34,461 nucleotides of DNA, taken from an archaeon. GTDB lineage: Archaea > Nanobdellota > Nanobdellia > Woesearchaeales > ARS49. The notes beneath the pieces were generated by a model. That model was not told the origin of the DNA. It searched no databases and saw nothing but the letters and a program-made list of their open reading frames with translations. The stretch covers positions 1 to 34,461 of the forward strand of contig JAGVQG010000059.1 of NCBI GenBank assembly GCA_020051845.1, given 5' to 3'. Each line of letters opens with the position of its first letter. The first letter of the stretch is position 1. Below are positions 1 to 8,917 of this stretch, in pieces. A program made the translations under genes and the position numbers.

Positions 1-19
1 ATTCTTTCTAAAAATTTTG

Positions 20-325
20 TTATAACCATCTGGCGTATGGATTAAGTTGCTCGATTTGAGTAAGAATCTCTTTACGTTTATTATGGCTTTTCAAGTAATA
101 TGAAAAGAATAGTACAATTATTATGCACGAGCCAAAAAGAATGAATAATATTATGCCTGATGTGAATTTCAAACTATACTGAACCATGTATGTGGCAATC
201 CCGCCCCAAAATGCAAGCAACACGGCACAAGAAACATTCACGGTTGTGTGTGATTTTTGAAGATATCTCTCATATTTCAAATCCAGTATATTCTTACGGA
301 TTTTAACATGTAACATATTCTCCAC
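20..325 (-). CDS. Small two-helix membrane protein, unknown function
   Basis: A 101-residue protein with a basic N-terminal segment and two hydrophobic segments, roughly residues 28-47 and 53-76, followed by a charged tail. I recognise no family. It starts with GTG one base after the stop of the upstream gene; an ATG three codons later (316) is an alternative. A GAGGGAAG stretch about 8 nt ahead of the GTG could be its ribosome site. It is the last gene of a three-gene leftward set of short membrane proteins, all more AT-rich than the neighbouring dikinase gene. The function is unknown; an accessory or surface role is a guess. Confidence 0.6.
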   Translation of the reverse strand: MENMLHVKIRKNILDLKYERYLQKSHTTVNVSCAVLLAFWGGIATYMVQYSLKFTSGIILFILFGSCIIIVLFFSYYLKSHNKRKEILTQIEQLNPYARWL

Positions 326-326
326 G

Positions 327-509
327 TCATTCTTCCCTCATTAGGGTCGCACATACTAACCCTGTAATTCCCATTATGATTCCTGATATCAGTAAAGCAA
401 TATTGTCTTGAGTGTAACCGATAAAAGTGAATCCGAGTCCCATAATTATCCCAAAAACAGCGGAAAACAGTAACATAAACGCCGCAATGAATTCTTTGTT
501 TACAACCAT
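327..509 (-). CDS. Very small two-helix membrane protein, unknown function
   Basis: A 60-residue protein that is almost entirely two membrane segments (about residues 8-30 and 36-55), separated by a short polar turn with Gln and Asp and ending in a charged RxEE tail. It starts directly after the stop of the gene before it and ends one base before the next, so the three are probably one transcript. No family is recognised. The exact packing with both neighbours is the main evidence that this short frame is a real gene. Confidence 0.55.
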   Translation of the reverse strand: MVVNKEFIAAFMLLFSAVFGIIMGLGFTFIGYTQDNIALLISGIIMGITGLVCATLMREE

Positions 510-746
510 TCAACACTCGCAATACGTGAAATTCAGTTTCTGTGCAGTAGTCTCATTCTCGAAAAGAACTCTACTTCCCTCTGCTACTTCTGAAATGCAG
601 TTATAATGGTAGTACTTTTTTGATGTTATATCGCCAACGTACTGATCCGGAGCGCGTGTTGCGAAATATGACCCTGCAATTAATGAGCCAGCAACAACAA
701 CAAAAGCTATGATTGCTACTGTAAGTAATTCCCCTCTTTTGTTCAT
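510..746 (-). CDS. Membrane-anchored protein with Ada-like Cys/His domain
   Basis: A 78-residue protein from the ATG at 746. It begins MNKRGELL followed by one hydrophobic helix (about residues 8-29), then an exposed domain reading YVGDITSKKYYHYNC, a VLFENETTAQKLNF stretch and a C-terminal YCEC. This order (YVG-x-SKxYHxxxC, R-V-x-F, then a final Cys pair) resembles the short metal-binding domain of Ada-type proteins that often ends secreted nucleases; that assignment is by eye. A longer start at 770 adds eight residues, but a TATA-like TTTTATAG at 775-782 lies about 24 nt before the later start. First gene of the leftward three-gene set. Confidence 0.6.
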   Translation of the reverse strand: MNKRGELLTVAIIAFVVVAGSLIAGSYFATRAPDQYVGDITSKKYYHYNCISEVAEGSRVLFENETTAQKLNFTYCEC

Positions 747-862
747 TCTCCATTTATGATGCAATTTCATCTATAAAACCTCGTTATTACTGCTTGGTAG
801 TTATTGAAGAATATAAATATTGCTATTGTGGTATAAAGTGAAAAATAAAGAAAACAATCTCT

Positions 863-3667
<2,805 letters not shown>

Positions 3668-3671
3668 GTCT

Positions 3672-3680
3672 TCCTCCTTA
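3672..3680 (-). promoter_or_regulatory. Strong Shine-Dalgarno site of ppdK
   Basis: On the minus strand this reads TAAGGAGGA, five bases short of the ATG at 3667. It fixes the start and shows that the ppdK mRNA has a leader, which is the exception in this window. Confidence 0.8.
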
Positions 3681-3723
3681 TTGTCGTTGTGTCTGGTTGA
3701 CTGGAAATGCCGATAAGATGTTG

Positions 3724-3731
3724 TATTTAAA
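3724..3731 (-). promoter_or_regulatory. TATA box of ppdK
   Basis: TTTAAATA on the minus strand, 57 bases before the ATG. Initiation about 24 nt downstream would give a leader of about 33 nt, consistent with the Shine-Dalgarno site. Confidence 0.65.
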
Positions 3732-3824
3732 GATAATGCAGGGTGGAATGTGGCCCCTGCTTCACCGAATCTTATCTGGGCGTCCCATCTTTTGGCTCTG
3801 GTTTGGGATCCGTCATTAGCAATC

Positions 3825-3832
3825 TTTTTATA
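3825..3832 (+). promoter_or_regulatory. TATA box of the 3855 gene (leaderless)
   Basis: TTTTTATA ends 23 bases before the ATG at 3855, the spacing seen for most genes here, so transcription should begin at or next to the start codon. Confidence 0.65.
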
Positions 3833-3854
3833 GTAACTACTGGACGATGGTCAC

Positions 3855-4838
3855 ATGATTCCATCCGAGGGCGCGTTTTATACTGCCGGACTGCGCAAGC
3901 AACGGGACATCTGGAAAGAGGATAAGTCGCGATTGAAGGGTTGCGGGGTTGTTTGCTCTGATGAGATGTATCCTGGAGCGGATGATGTCAGGTCTTTGAA
4001 CGATGCCGTGCATCTTGGCTGGTCTGAACCGCGCGAACCAGTGGTGCTCGACACTCATAAGATGGAAGAGCTCGCGGCATCTTACATGCCGTTGATCGAA
4101 GGGGTGTATGGCGAGAAATTTGGGAGAAGCCCTGTTATTAGGGTGGTAGACTCGCACGGTTTTCTCGCTGCTCTTCAGGACTGTGACAGGCAGATGAACG
4201 AAAAGACAGGCATGTGCATGATGACTCAAAGCGCTCCCGCGTCCGCTGTCTATCCTGGATTGCACACCGTACTTGTTCCTTCGCATCACATCTCGCGCAT
4301 ACCCAAGAAAGGCGTGAAATTATCGGACAACCGGTTTGAGCGCTATGTCGATCAAGACACGTACTCATCCGGCTTCGATGAGCGACACAGTCCTTGGGAA
4401 AAGAACGAGCTTGAGCTTATGGTCGCGGATCAATTATTGTTGTATTTGACACGGCAGATCCGCCACGAGACAGGAGAAGGATACATCGATCTTCAGAGGA
4501 CTGGGTCCGCGCGCGGCGCTGTCTATTGCATTCGTGCTTGTGTGCAACACGCGTTGGAGAGGATCACCGACAGTCAAAAACCAGGATGGCGTCTGTATGC
4601 CGTGCAGATGCAATTCGATAGTCACTGGATGGATCAATTTGGCGCCATGGCGTATCTCATCGTGGATGCCCTTAAGGTCGGGAAGGATCTGTCCGATATT
4701 TGTGTCGCTGACATGATGCTGGGTGATCCGCAAACAGGCAAATACTGTGTGGCGTTCGATCCGCGCCATCCCGTGCATGATGCCAAGACCAGAAGATTCG
4801 GTGAGAAATTGACGCCGATCGACATGCCGTCCAACTGA
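3855..4838 (+). CDS. Conserved-looking protein of unknown function
   Basis: A 327-residue soluble protein with no signal peptide or membrane helix. No family is recognised. It is rich in His, Asp and Cys; stretches such as LLLYLTRQIRHETGEGYIDLQRTGSARGA (split: helix, then HETGEGY) and FDSHWMDQFGAMAYLIVDAL look like conserved helices, and the repeated acidic/His residues could bind metal, which is speculation. It has its own TATA box at 3825-3832 and is probably leaderless. It is divergent from ppdK and convergent with the small exported protein gene that follows. Coding evidence: long uninterrupted frame, well-placed promoter and codon use like the neighbours. Confidence 0.75.
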   Translation: MIPSEGAFYTAGLRKQRDIWKEDKSRLKGCGVVCSDEMYPGADDVRSLNDAVHLGWSEPREPVVLDTHKMEELAASYMPLIEGVYGEKFGRSPVIRVVDSHGFLAALQDCDRQMNEKTGMCMMTQSAPASAVYPGLHTVLVPSHHISRIPKKGVKLSDNRFERYVDQDTYSSGFDERHSPWEKNELELMVADQLLLYLTRQIRHETGEGYIDLQRTGSARGAVYCIRACVQHALERITDSQKPGWRLYAVQMQFDSHWMDQFGAMAYLIVDALKVGKDLSDICVADMMLGDPQTGKYCVAFDPRHPVHDAKTRRFGEKLTPIDMPSN

Positions 4839-4878
4839 CATCTATGTCATTCCGGTCTGCATCAATGGATCCGCCGTT

Positions 4879-5223
4879 TCATTCCACTGTTATCCAGCGG
4901 TGCGTTACGTGTCTTCCATCTTCATCGCTGACTATGAAACGCACAAGATAATCTCCGGGCGGCGTGCCAGGGGGCAGTTCGGTTATCATTATGTTCCTGT
5001 GTCTTGATTTGTGCCTGTCGAATCCTTCAGTGTGCCAGTTGAAGACGTCGAGTTCGGGTATGTATATCTGTAATCTTGTGTCATCATCGGAGTTGAGGAA
5101 TGACGTGCGCGTCACGAAGTCATCGCCGGTCGTGGACTGGTCAGGCCGGATGTGTATGTCGCTTACTGCGTAGGCTGCTGTTGCGAGCAAGATGAATGCC
5201 AGTATGGATAGTCCCCTTTTCAT
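4879..5223 (-). CDS. Small exported protein with probable beta-sandwich domain
   Basis: A 114-residue protein with a clear signal peptide (MKRGLSILAFILLATAAYA, probable cleavage after AYA). The mature part has alternating hydrophobic strands (FVTRTSFLN, RLQIYIPELDVFNW, RNIMITELPPGTPPGDYLVRFIVSDEDGRHVTHRWITVE) that look like a single immunoglobulin-like or CARDB-type beta-sandwich; PPGTPPGDYLVRFIVSD is typical of such folds. The assignment to a fold is by pattern only. A TATA-like CTTAAAAT at 5246-5253 lies about 23 bases before the ATG. Probably a cell-surface or secreted factor; its partner is unknown. Confidence 0.7.
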   Translation of the reverse strand: MKRGLSILAFILLATAAYAVSDIHIRPDQSTTGDDFVTRTSFLNSDDDTRLQIYIPELDVFNWHTEGFDRHKSRHRNIMITELPPGTPPGDYLVRFIVSDEDGRHVTHRWITVE

Positions 5224-5286
5224 AGGTCATTTGACGCGATTCTTCATTTTAAGTATTATGTGACTTGAACACATAGTTCAGAAGCG

Positions 5287-5294
5287 TTTAAAAA
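5287..5294 (+). promoter_or_regulatory. TATA box of the 5317 phosphoesterase gene
   Basis: TTTAAAAA ends 23 bases before the ATG at 5317. It lies inside a short palindrome (GCGTTT AAA AACGC) that may also be bound by a repressor. Confidence 0.65.
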
Positions 5295-5316
5295 CGCGGA
5301 TATCAACCATCGTCCC

Positions 5317-6036
5317 ATGAAGCTCGCTCCTGGCATCGAGGCATTGGGTCTTGGCATACACATCCCGGAACACAAAGCCGTCGTCTTCGCGGATCTTCAT
5401 CTCGGGATCGAGGAGTCGATGCGGCGCGGTGGGGTTCTCGTTCCAAGGCAGCATTTCAAGGATGTTCTGCATAGGATCGGTCGCATTCTGAAGAGGACAA
5501 AAGGCGTCAAGACAGTCATCCTGAACGGTGATCTCAAGCATGAGTTCGGCAGGATCAATGATCAGGAGTGGCGTGAGGTCAAGCGGCTTTTCGACGTTTT
5601 CGCGAAAGACGGGAAGGAAGTCATTATCGTCAAAGGCAACCACGACGTGATGCTGAAGCCGATCGCGGACGACCGGAACATCAAGGTCGTGGATGAATTC
5701 GTGATGGGTGATATCCTTGTCTCTCACGGCGACAGCAAGCCGAAAGACCTCAAAGGCATCAAGACGGTCATCATCGGCCACGAGCACCCGACTGTTTTCC
5801 TGAGGGAAAGAGCCAAGGCCGAGAAGTTCAAGTGTTTCCTTGTGACTAGCTACCGTTCCAAGACGTTGATTGTCCAGCCCTCTTTCGGTCCGCTTACGCA
5901 GGGCATCGACATCCTCAGGGGCGAGCTCCTGAGTCCGCTGTTGGGATCGAATGTGAGACGCGGCAAGGTCTTTGTCGTGGACGAGGAGTCTGATGCCGTT
6001 TTGGATTTCGGTAAAGTGTCTGATCTGGCGCGTTGA
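5317..6036 (+). CDS. Archaeal metallophosphoesterase (SbcD-related family)
   Basis: A 239-residue calcineurin-like phosphoesterase of the archaeal family related to SbcD/Mre11. All five metal motifs are visible: DLHLG (D26, H28), GDLKHEFG (D72), KGNHD (N108, H109), SHGD (H137) and GHEHP (H155, H157). The substrate is not established for the family; a phosphodiesterase or nucleotide phosphatase acting on nucleic acid or a nucleotide is likely. In many archaea members of this family sit beside large helicases, but here the gene stands alone, with its own TATA box and probably no leader. A strict SbcD exonuclease is excluded by the short length and absence of an SbcC partner. Confidence 0.9.
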   Translation: MKLAPGIEALGLGIHIPEHKAVVFADLHLGIEESMRRGGVLVPRQHFKDVLHRIGRILKRTKGVKTVILNGDLKHEFGRINDQEWREVKRLFDVFAKDGKEVIIVKGNHDVMLKPIADDRNIKVVDEFVMGDILVSHGDSKPKDLKGIKTVIIGHEHPTVFLRERAKAEKFKCFLVTSYRSKTLIVQPSFGPLTQGIDILRGELLSPLLGSNVRRGKVFVVDEESDAVLDFGKVSDLAR

Positions 6037-6092
6037 TGTCGGTTCTTCGGCCAGTCCGAAAAACCGCCAATCTTTCCGTCGATAGGCACATT

Positions 6093-6106
6093 AAGTCTCG
6101 AGACTT
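6093..6106. promoter_or_regulatory. 14-bp perfect palindrome before the PIN-domain gene
   Basis: AAGTCTCGAGACTT is its own reverse complement. It ends 10 bases before the ATG at 6116, overlapping a weak CATTAAG TATA-like element, the place where a repressor would block initiation. A candidate operator. Confidence 0.5.
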
Positions 6107-6115
6107 CGTTAATTC

Positions 6116-6526
6116 ATGTCAAAACTGATCTATTGCGACACGAACATCTTCATGGATTATCTTGAGGATCGCCGTGACATCAGACGGCCACTTGGTCAGT
6201 TCGCGTTCCAGCTTTTTCAACGGACTCGGGATTGTGAATTTGACATAGTGATCTCGGATTGGTTGATGTTTGAGTTGCGCAATCATGGCTGTGCGGAAAT
6301 GGTCATGCCATTACTTCATCGTCTGGAGGCGCTTGGCAAGATTGTTTTCATCCGGCGATGCGGCCAGGACGAACGGGACGCGGTCCGATTGCCTATTCCT
6401 AGGTCGGATTCTATGCACGTCGTGCTGGCTGTTCGAGCGGGCGCGGTATGCCTTGTCACGAATAATGTGCGTGACTTCTATCCTTGTTCAGGGATCATCA
6501 GGATTATTGAGCCGAATCTGGTCTGA
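6116..6526 (+). CDS. PIN-domain ribonuclease, VapC-like toxin
   Basis: A 136-residue PIN-domain protein, the usual VapC length. It opens with KLIYCDTNIFMDYLE, where Asp8 and Asn10 form the first metal motif; an acidic residue follows in SDWLMFELRNHG; and the C-terminal half carries SDSMHVVLAVRAGAVCLVTNNVRDF with the third and fourth acidic positions. PIN toxins are Mg-dependent RNases that cleave tRNA or rRNA. VapC is normally preceded by its antitoxin; here the adjacent AbrB-type gene is instead downstream and convergent, with the two 3' ends overlapping by 23 bases. A housekeeping PIN nuclease is an alternative. A palindrome just before the start suggests repression. Confidence 0.85.
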   Translation: MSKLIYCDTNIFMDYLEDRRDIRRPLGQFAFQLFQRTRDCEFDIVISDWLMFELRNHGCAEMVMPLLHRLEALGKIVFIRRCGQDERDAVRLPIPRSDSMHVVLAVRAGAVCLVTNNVRDFYPCSGIIRIIEPNLV

Positions 6527-6770
6527 CTTGTTTGAGGAATTCGTCAAGGTCCTTCTCGCGTTCCTTGTGTGTCCTTCGTCGGATTGGCGCCATGCAACCT
6601 AGAAGACTGCGCAGAAGTATATCATCACTGTTTGCGGGAAGTATCTCGAGGCGTCCTTGCTTCTCAAGGATCACGACTTTGTCGCCTTCTTTGAATCCTA
6701 TTTGTGTCCGAACTTTCTTCGGCAGCGCGATCTGTCCTTTGCTGCTGATGGTGACTGTCCTGAGCTCCAT
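6504..6770 (-). CDS. AbrB/SpoVT-type DNA-binding protein, possible antitoxin
   Basis: An 88-residue protein whose first 45 residues are a swapped-hairpin AbrB domain: MELRTVTISSKGQIALPKKVRTQIGFKEGDKVVILEKQG (TVTISSKGQIALPK then GFKEGDKV). The C-terminal half is helical and charged (RRRTHKEREKDLDEFLKQV), the usual layout of VapB or MazE-type antitoxins. The ATG at 6770 is chosen over an upstream frame extension to 6848 because a CTTAAATC TATA box (6794-6801) lies 24 bases before it. Its 3' end overlaps that of the convergent PIN-domain gene by 23 bases. Pairing as toxin and antitoxin is inferred from adjacency and family. Confidence 0.85.
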   Translation of the reverse strand: MELRTVTISSKGQIALPKKVRTQIGFKEGDKVVILEKQGRLEILPANSDDILLRSLLGCMAPIRRRTHKEREKDLDEFLKQVRPDSAQ

Positions 6771-6793
6771 TTTTACAAGTAAAGAAAGTAAAG

Positions 6794-6801
6794 GATTTAA
6801 G
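6794..6801 (-). promoter_or_regulatory. TATA box of the AbrB-type gene
   Basis: CTTAAATC on the minus strand, 24 bases before the ATG at 6770. It lies within the extended upstream reading frame and so argues for the shorter protein. Confidence 0.55.
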
Positions 6802-6852
6802 CCTTTCGGCACGCTCATCATAGGTTGTGATATTTTGTAATCCGGCAAAATC

Positions 6853-7185
6853 TCAGGATTGTCCTGTTTTTACCGGCGGCGTGGCCGCTTTCCTTAGAAC
6901 GCCGTCCACGAAGATGTGTATCGGTGGATTGTTGCATGATTCCAGTTCGCGTGACACGAAGTCATCCAACGCAATGTTGGTCGTCATATCCTGTGCTGCG
7001 TGAGCTATCTCCTTGAAATTGTCGCCTTGTTTTGTGCCGATCGCGACCACGTATCTGTCGCTCTTTCTGTAGTAGTTGACAGCGACCTCTCCCTCTTCCA
7101 TGAAGGCTGTCTGGAAAAACACTATTGGTTGTTTCGCGAGCAGACGCGTGATGGAGTTCTGCGTGTTCGTAGTATGATATGTCAT
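6853..7185 (-). CDS. Small soluble protein of unknown function
   Basis: A 110-residue protein without a signal peptide. The sequence IVFFQTAFMEEGEVAVNYYRKSDRYVVAIGT reads as three beta strands, followed by a helix (NFKEIAHAAQDMTTNIALDDFVSRELES) and a last strand (PIHIFVDGVLRK). I do not recognise a family. A TTTATAA element at 7208-7214 (reads the same direction class on the minus strand) is 23 bases before the ATG, supporting a leaderless transcript. It ends 82 bases before the AbrB-type gene on the same strand, but that gene has its own TATA box, so they are probably separate units. Confidence 0.65.
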   Translation of the reverse strand: MTYHTTNTQNSITRLLAKQPIVFFQTAFMEEGEVAVNYYRKSDRYVVAIGTKQGDNFKEIAHAAQDMTTNIALDDFVSRELESCNNPPIHIFVDGVLRKAATPPVKTGQS

Positions 7186-7311
7186 AGAAATCCACCCCTA
7201 GGGTCGGTTTATAAGGGTTATGAATAAAAAACGGAGCCCGGAAATCCGGTTATACTCCCCCACAGAAAGTTGTTTGGTACATGCTGCCTAGCCAGGGCAG
7301 TGGTGATAATG

Positions 7312-7346
7312 AAAAAAAGACCCGCCGCTCCGCGAAGAGCGACGGG
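7312..7346 (-). terminator. Hairpin plus T-tract terminator
   Basis: On the minus strand a GC-rich imperfect hairpin (CCCGTCGCTC paired with GAGCGGCGGG around a CTTCGCG-type loop) runs into TCTTTTTTT. It lies about 40 bases after the stop of the zinc-ribbon gene and should end the three-gene microprotein transcript. Confidence 0.65.
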
Positions 7347-7385
7347 ACCTTGTCAATTCAGTGAGTGAAGACTGCAATAAATGCT

Positions 7386-7511
7386 TCAGTTGTCAAGCCA
7401 GTCGTACCGTGGCAGATCCTTGTTCTGCTCGCAGAAACGGCACAGGAACGGGTCTTCCAGTCCTGGCTTCTGCACGGGTGTTCCGCACTTGACGCACAGT
7501 GTTTTTTTCAT
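7386..7511 (-). CDS. 41-residue zinc-ribbon microprotein
   Basis: A 41-residue protein with two CxxC knuckles: CVKC at residues 6-9 and CRFC at 24-27, 14 residues apart, in a sequence MKKTLCVKCGTPVQKPG...DPFLCRFCEQNKDLPRYDWLDN. This is a textbook four-Cys treble-clef or zinc-ribbon spacing, so it very probably binds one zinc; nucleic-acid or protein binding is inferred. Its ATG overlaps the stop of the preceding 25-residue frame as ATGA, so translation is probably coupled. A hairpin/T-tract terminator follows. Too short for a standard gene-length cutoff. Confidence 0.75.
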   Translation of the reverse strand: MKKTLCVKCGTPVQKPGLEDPFLCRFCEQNKDLPRYDWLDN

Positions 7512-7585
7512 CCGCACTTGATCATGTCCGCGAACTCGTAGTCGCGGAGGTCCTCAATGTGACGGAGGAAGATCTTAGTCCTCAT
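7508..7585 (-). CDS. Possible 25-residue peptide, coupled to neighbours
   Basis: A short frame encoding MRTKIFLRHIEDLRDYEFADMIKCG. It would be weak evidence by length alone, but its ATG overlaps the end of the upstream gene by 11 bases and its TGA overlaps the start of the zinc-ribbon gene by 4, so it fills the space between two genes exactly. The peptide has alternating charged and hydrophobic residues, fitting a helix. The alternative is that it only serves as a ribosome bridge between the flanking genes. Confidence 0.4.
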   Translation of the reverse strand: MRTKIFLRHIEDLRDYEFADMIKCG

Positions 7586-7781
7586 CCCAACCAGCCCCCA
7601 TGGTGGTTTGCTCTTCTAGCGCAAGCTCTTCGCCGTGCTCAAAGGCAGCTTCCCATGCTGTTTCGGATTCGAGGCGTTCGTCCTCCTCTATGTCCCATTC
7701 GTCGTAATCTTTGTCAATGTGGTGTCGAAGCGCTTCATCGTAGCTGAAGCGTGCCGAGGCCGTTCTTTCCATCGTGTTCAT
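7575..7781 (-). CDS. Acidic 68-residue protein, unknown function
   Basis: A 68-residue, strongly acidic and probably helical protein (SYDEALRHHIDKDYDEWDIEEDERLESETAWEAAFEHGEELALEEQ) ending GWDED. No family is recognised. The ATG at 7781 is chosen because GGAGGTGGGG (7785-7794 on the minus strand) is an excellent Shine-Dalgarno site; the GTG at 7805 would place that site inside the gene. It is first of three overlapping small genes, behind a leader hairpin and a probable TATA box at 7857-7863. High acidity could suit a DNA-mimic or a halo-adapted partner, which is speculation. Confidence 0.65.
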   Translation of the reverse strand: MNTMERTASARFSYDEALRHHIDKDYDEWDIEEDERLESETAWEAAFEHGEELALEEQTTMGAGWDED

Positions 7782-7804
7782 GTCCCCCACCTCCACATTA
7801 ATCA

Positions 7805-7819
7805 CCGGGTTTTGCCCGG
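7805..7819 (-). promoter_or_regulatory. Leader hairpin before the microprotein cluster
   Basis: CCGGG and CCCGG pair around a 5-nt loop in the predicted mRNA leader, 10 bases ahead of the Shine-Dalgarno site at 7785-7794. It could affect ribosome access. Confidence 0.4.
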
Positions 7820-7914
7820 ATATTTTCCGACTAGAACTATCAATTGACTCTTCTCGATATATACATTTCCCTTATATTTTATAAAAATTATAAACTATTT
7901 AGAATAAAGCGAAA

Positions 7915-7924
7915 TTTATATAAA
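7915..7924 (+). promoter_or_regulatory. TATA box of the PhoU-like gene
   Basis: TTTATATAAA in a very AT-rich 110-bp region shared with the divergent microprotein cluster. Initiation near 7947 would give a leader of about 35 nt with AGGGGG at 7971-7976 as ribosome site. Confidence 0.5.
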
Positions 7925-7981
7925 GTAGTATAGTATTTGCTGTAGTTTGGGCTAGTATAAGGTGAATTATAGGGGGTCATC

Positions 7982-8917
7982 ATGAAACGAAAGGTCATCC
8001 AAATCGCGGAATCCACGCAGCTTGTCTCTCTTCCACGTTCCTGGTCGAAGCTTAATAATGTGAAGAAGGGCGACGAGGTCGAGGTCGAGGAGAAGGGTTC
8101 TCGTCTTGTGATCAGCACCCAGCTGGGTGACAGCACAGAACGCGCCGAATTCGACCTTCGTGGCCTTGAGGTGATGTCATCCAGGTTCATCCACGCCCTT
8201 TATAAACGAGGCGTCGACGAATTGAAGCTCACCTTCGACAGGCCTGATACTCTTGAGATGGTGAAGAATGCCCTTGGCAAGGAGACCGTCGGCTATGAGA
8301 TCACCGATCAGACCAAGACATCATGCACGATCCACAATGTTTCAGGCGAGCTCGAGGAATTCGACTCGATCCTGCGCCGCACTTTCCTGATGCTGAATTC
8401 GCTCGCCCGCGACACCTATACTGAACTCAATGAGGGTGACTTCAAGCATTGCGCCAACGTCGCGCTGCTCGAGGAGGCGAACAACAGGTTCACGACTTCA
8501 TTGCGCCGTCTGCTCAACAAGCGCGGCTCTGACCGTTACGACAAGATAGGGCCGATATACTACATCATAGAGTCGCTCGAGAACCTTGCCGACCAGTACA
8601 AGTATCTCTGCCAGTATATGGCGAAACATGACAAGGTCAAGCTGCATGCTGATTCGCTGTCCATGCTTAATGACGCGAACGCGATGGTCGAGATGTACTA
8701 TCATCTGTTCTACAAGTTCGACAAGGACGCGCTTGAGAGGATAGGCAAAGGCCGCAAGGACATGGTCAAGAGGTTCTACAGGATAATCGAGAACGCCGAT
8801 GGCCAGTACGCGAAGATCGACGTCGTCCTGGCGCACCACTCATTGAACATCGCCCAGAAGACGTTCTGTCTGACAGGGCCCTATCTTGTGCTTTCTGTCA
8901 AGGGACCGCAGACCTGA
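7982..8917 (+). CDS. Archaeal PhoU-type regulator with N-terminal AbrB domain
   Basis: A 311-residue protein. Residues 1-48 are an AbrB-type DNA-binding hairpin (KRKVIQIAESTQLVSLPRSWSKLNNVKKGDEVEVEEKGSRLVIST) and the rest is the helical PhoU domain, with the expected acidic helix patterns in two repeats (about 110-200 and 210-300). The fusion is a known archaeal form annotated as phosphate uptake regulator; it is thought to act as a transcription regulator sensing phosphate status or metals. No pst transporter genes are next to it. Its TGA is directly followed by the stop of the convergent DHH gene, with no spacer. Confidence 0.9.
   Translation: MKRKVIQIAESTQLVSLPRSWSKLNNVKKGDEVEVEEKGSRLVISTQLGDSTERAEFDLRGLEVMSSRFIHALYKRGVDELKLTFDRPDTLEMVKNALGKETVGYEITDQTKTSCTIHNVSGELEEFDSILRRTFLMLNSLARDTYTELNEGDFKHCANVALLEEANNRFTTSLRRLLNKRGSDRYDKIGPIYYIIESLENLADQYKYLCQYMAKHDKVKLHADSLSMLNDANAMVEMYYHLFYKFDKDALERIGKGRKDMVKRFYRIIENADGQYAKIDVVLAHHSLNIAQKTFCLTGPYLVLSVKGPQT

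Noticed and set aside
20-770. Alternative 81-codon minus-strand frame at 277-522
   Set aside because: It overlaps two better-packed membrane-protein genes in another frame and has an atypical composition.
7220-7311. Possible noncoding RNA between the unknown gene and the terminator
   Set aside because: Short inverted repeats (CCGGA/TCCGG, CTGCC/GGCAG) are present, but no promoter placement or known RNA family could be supported.
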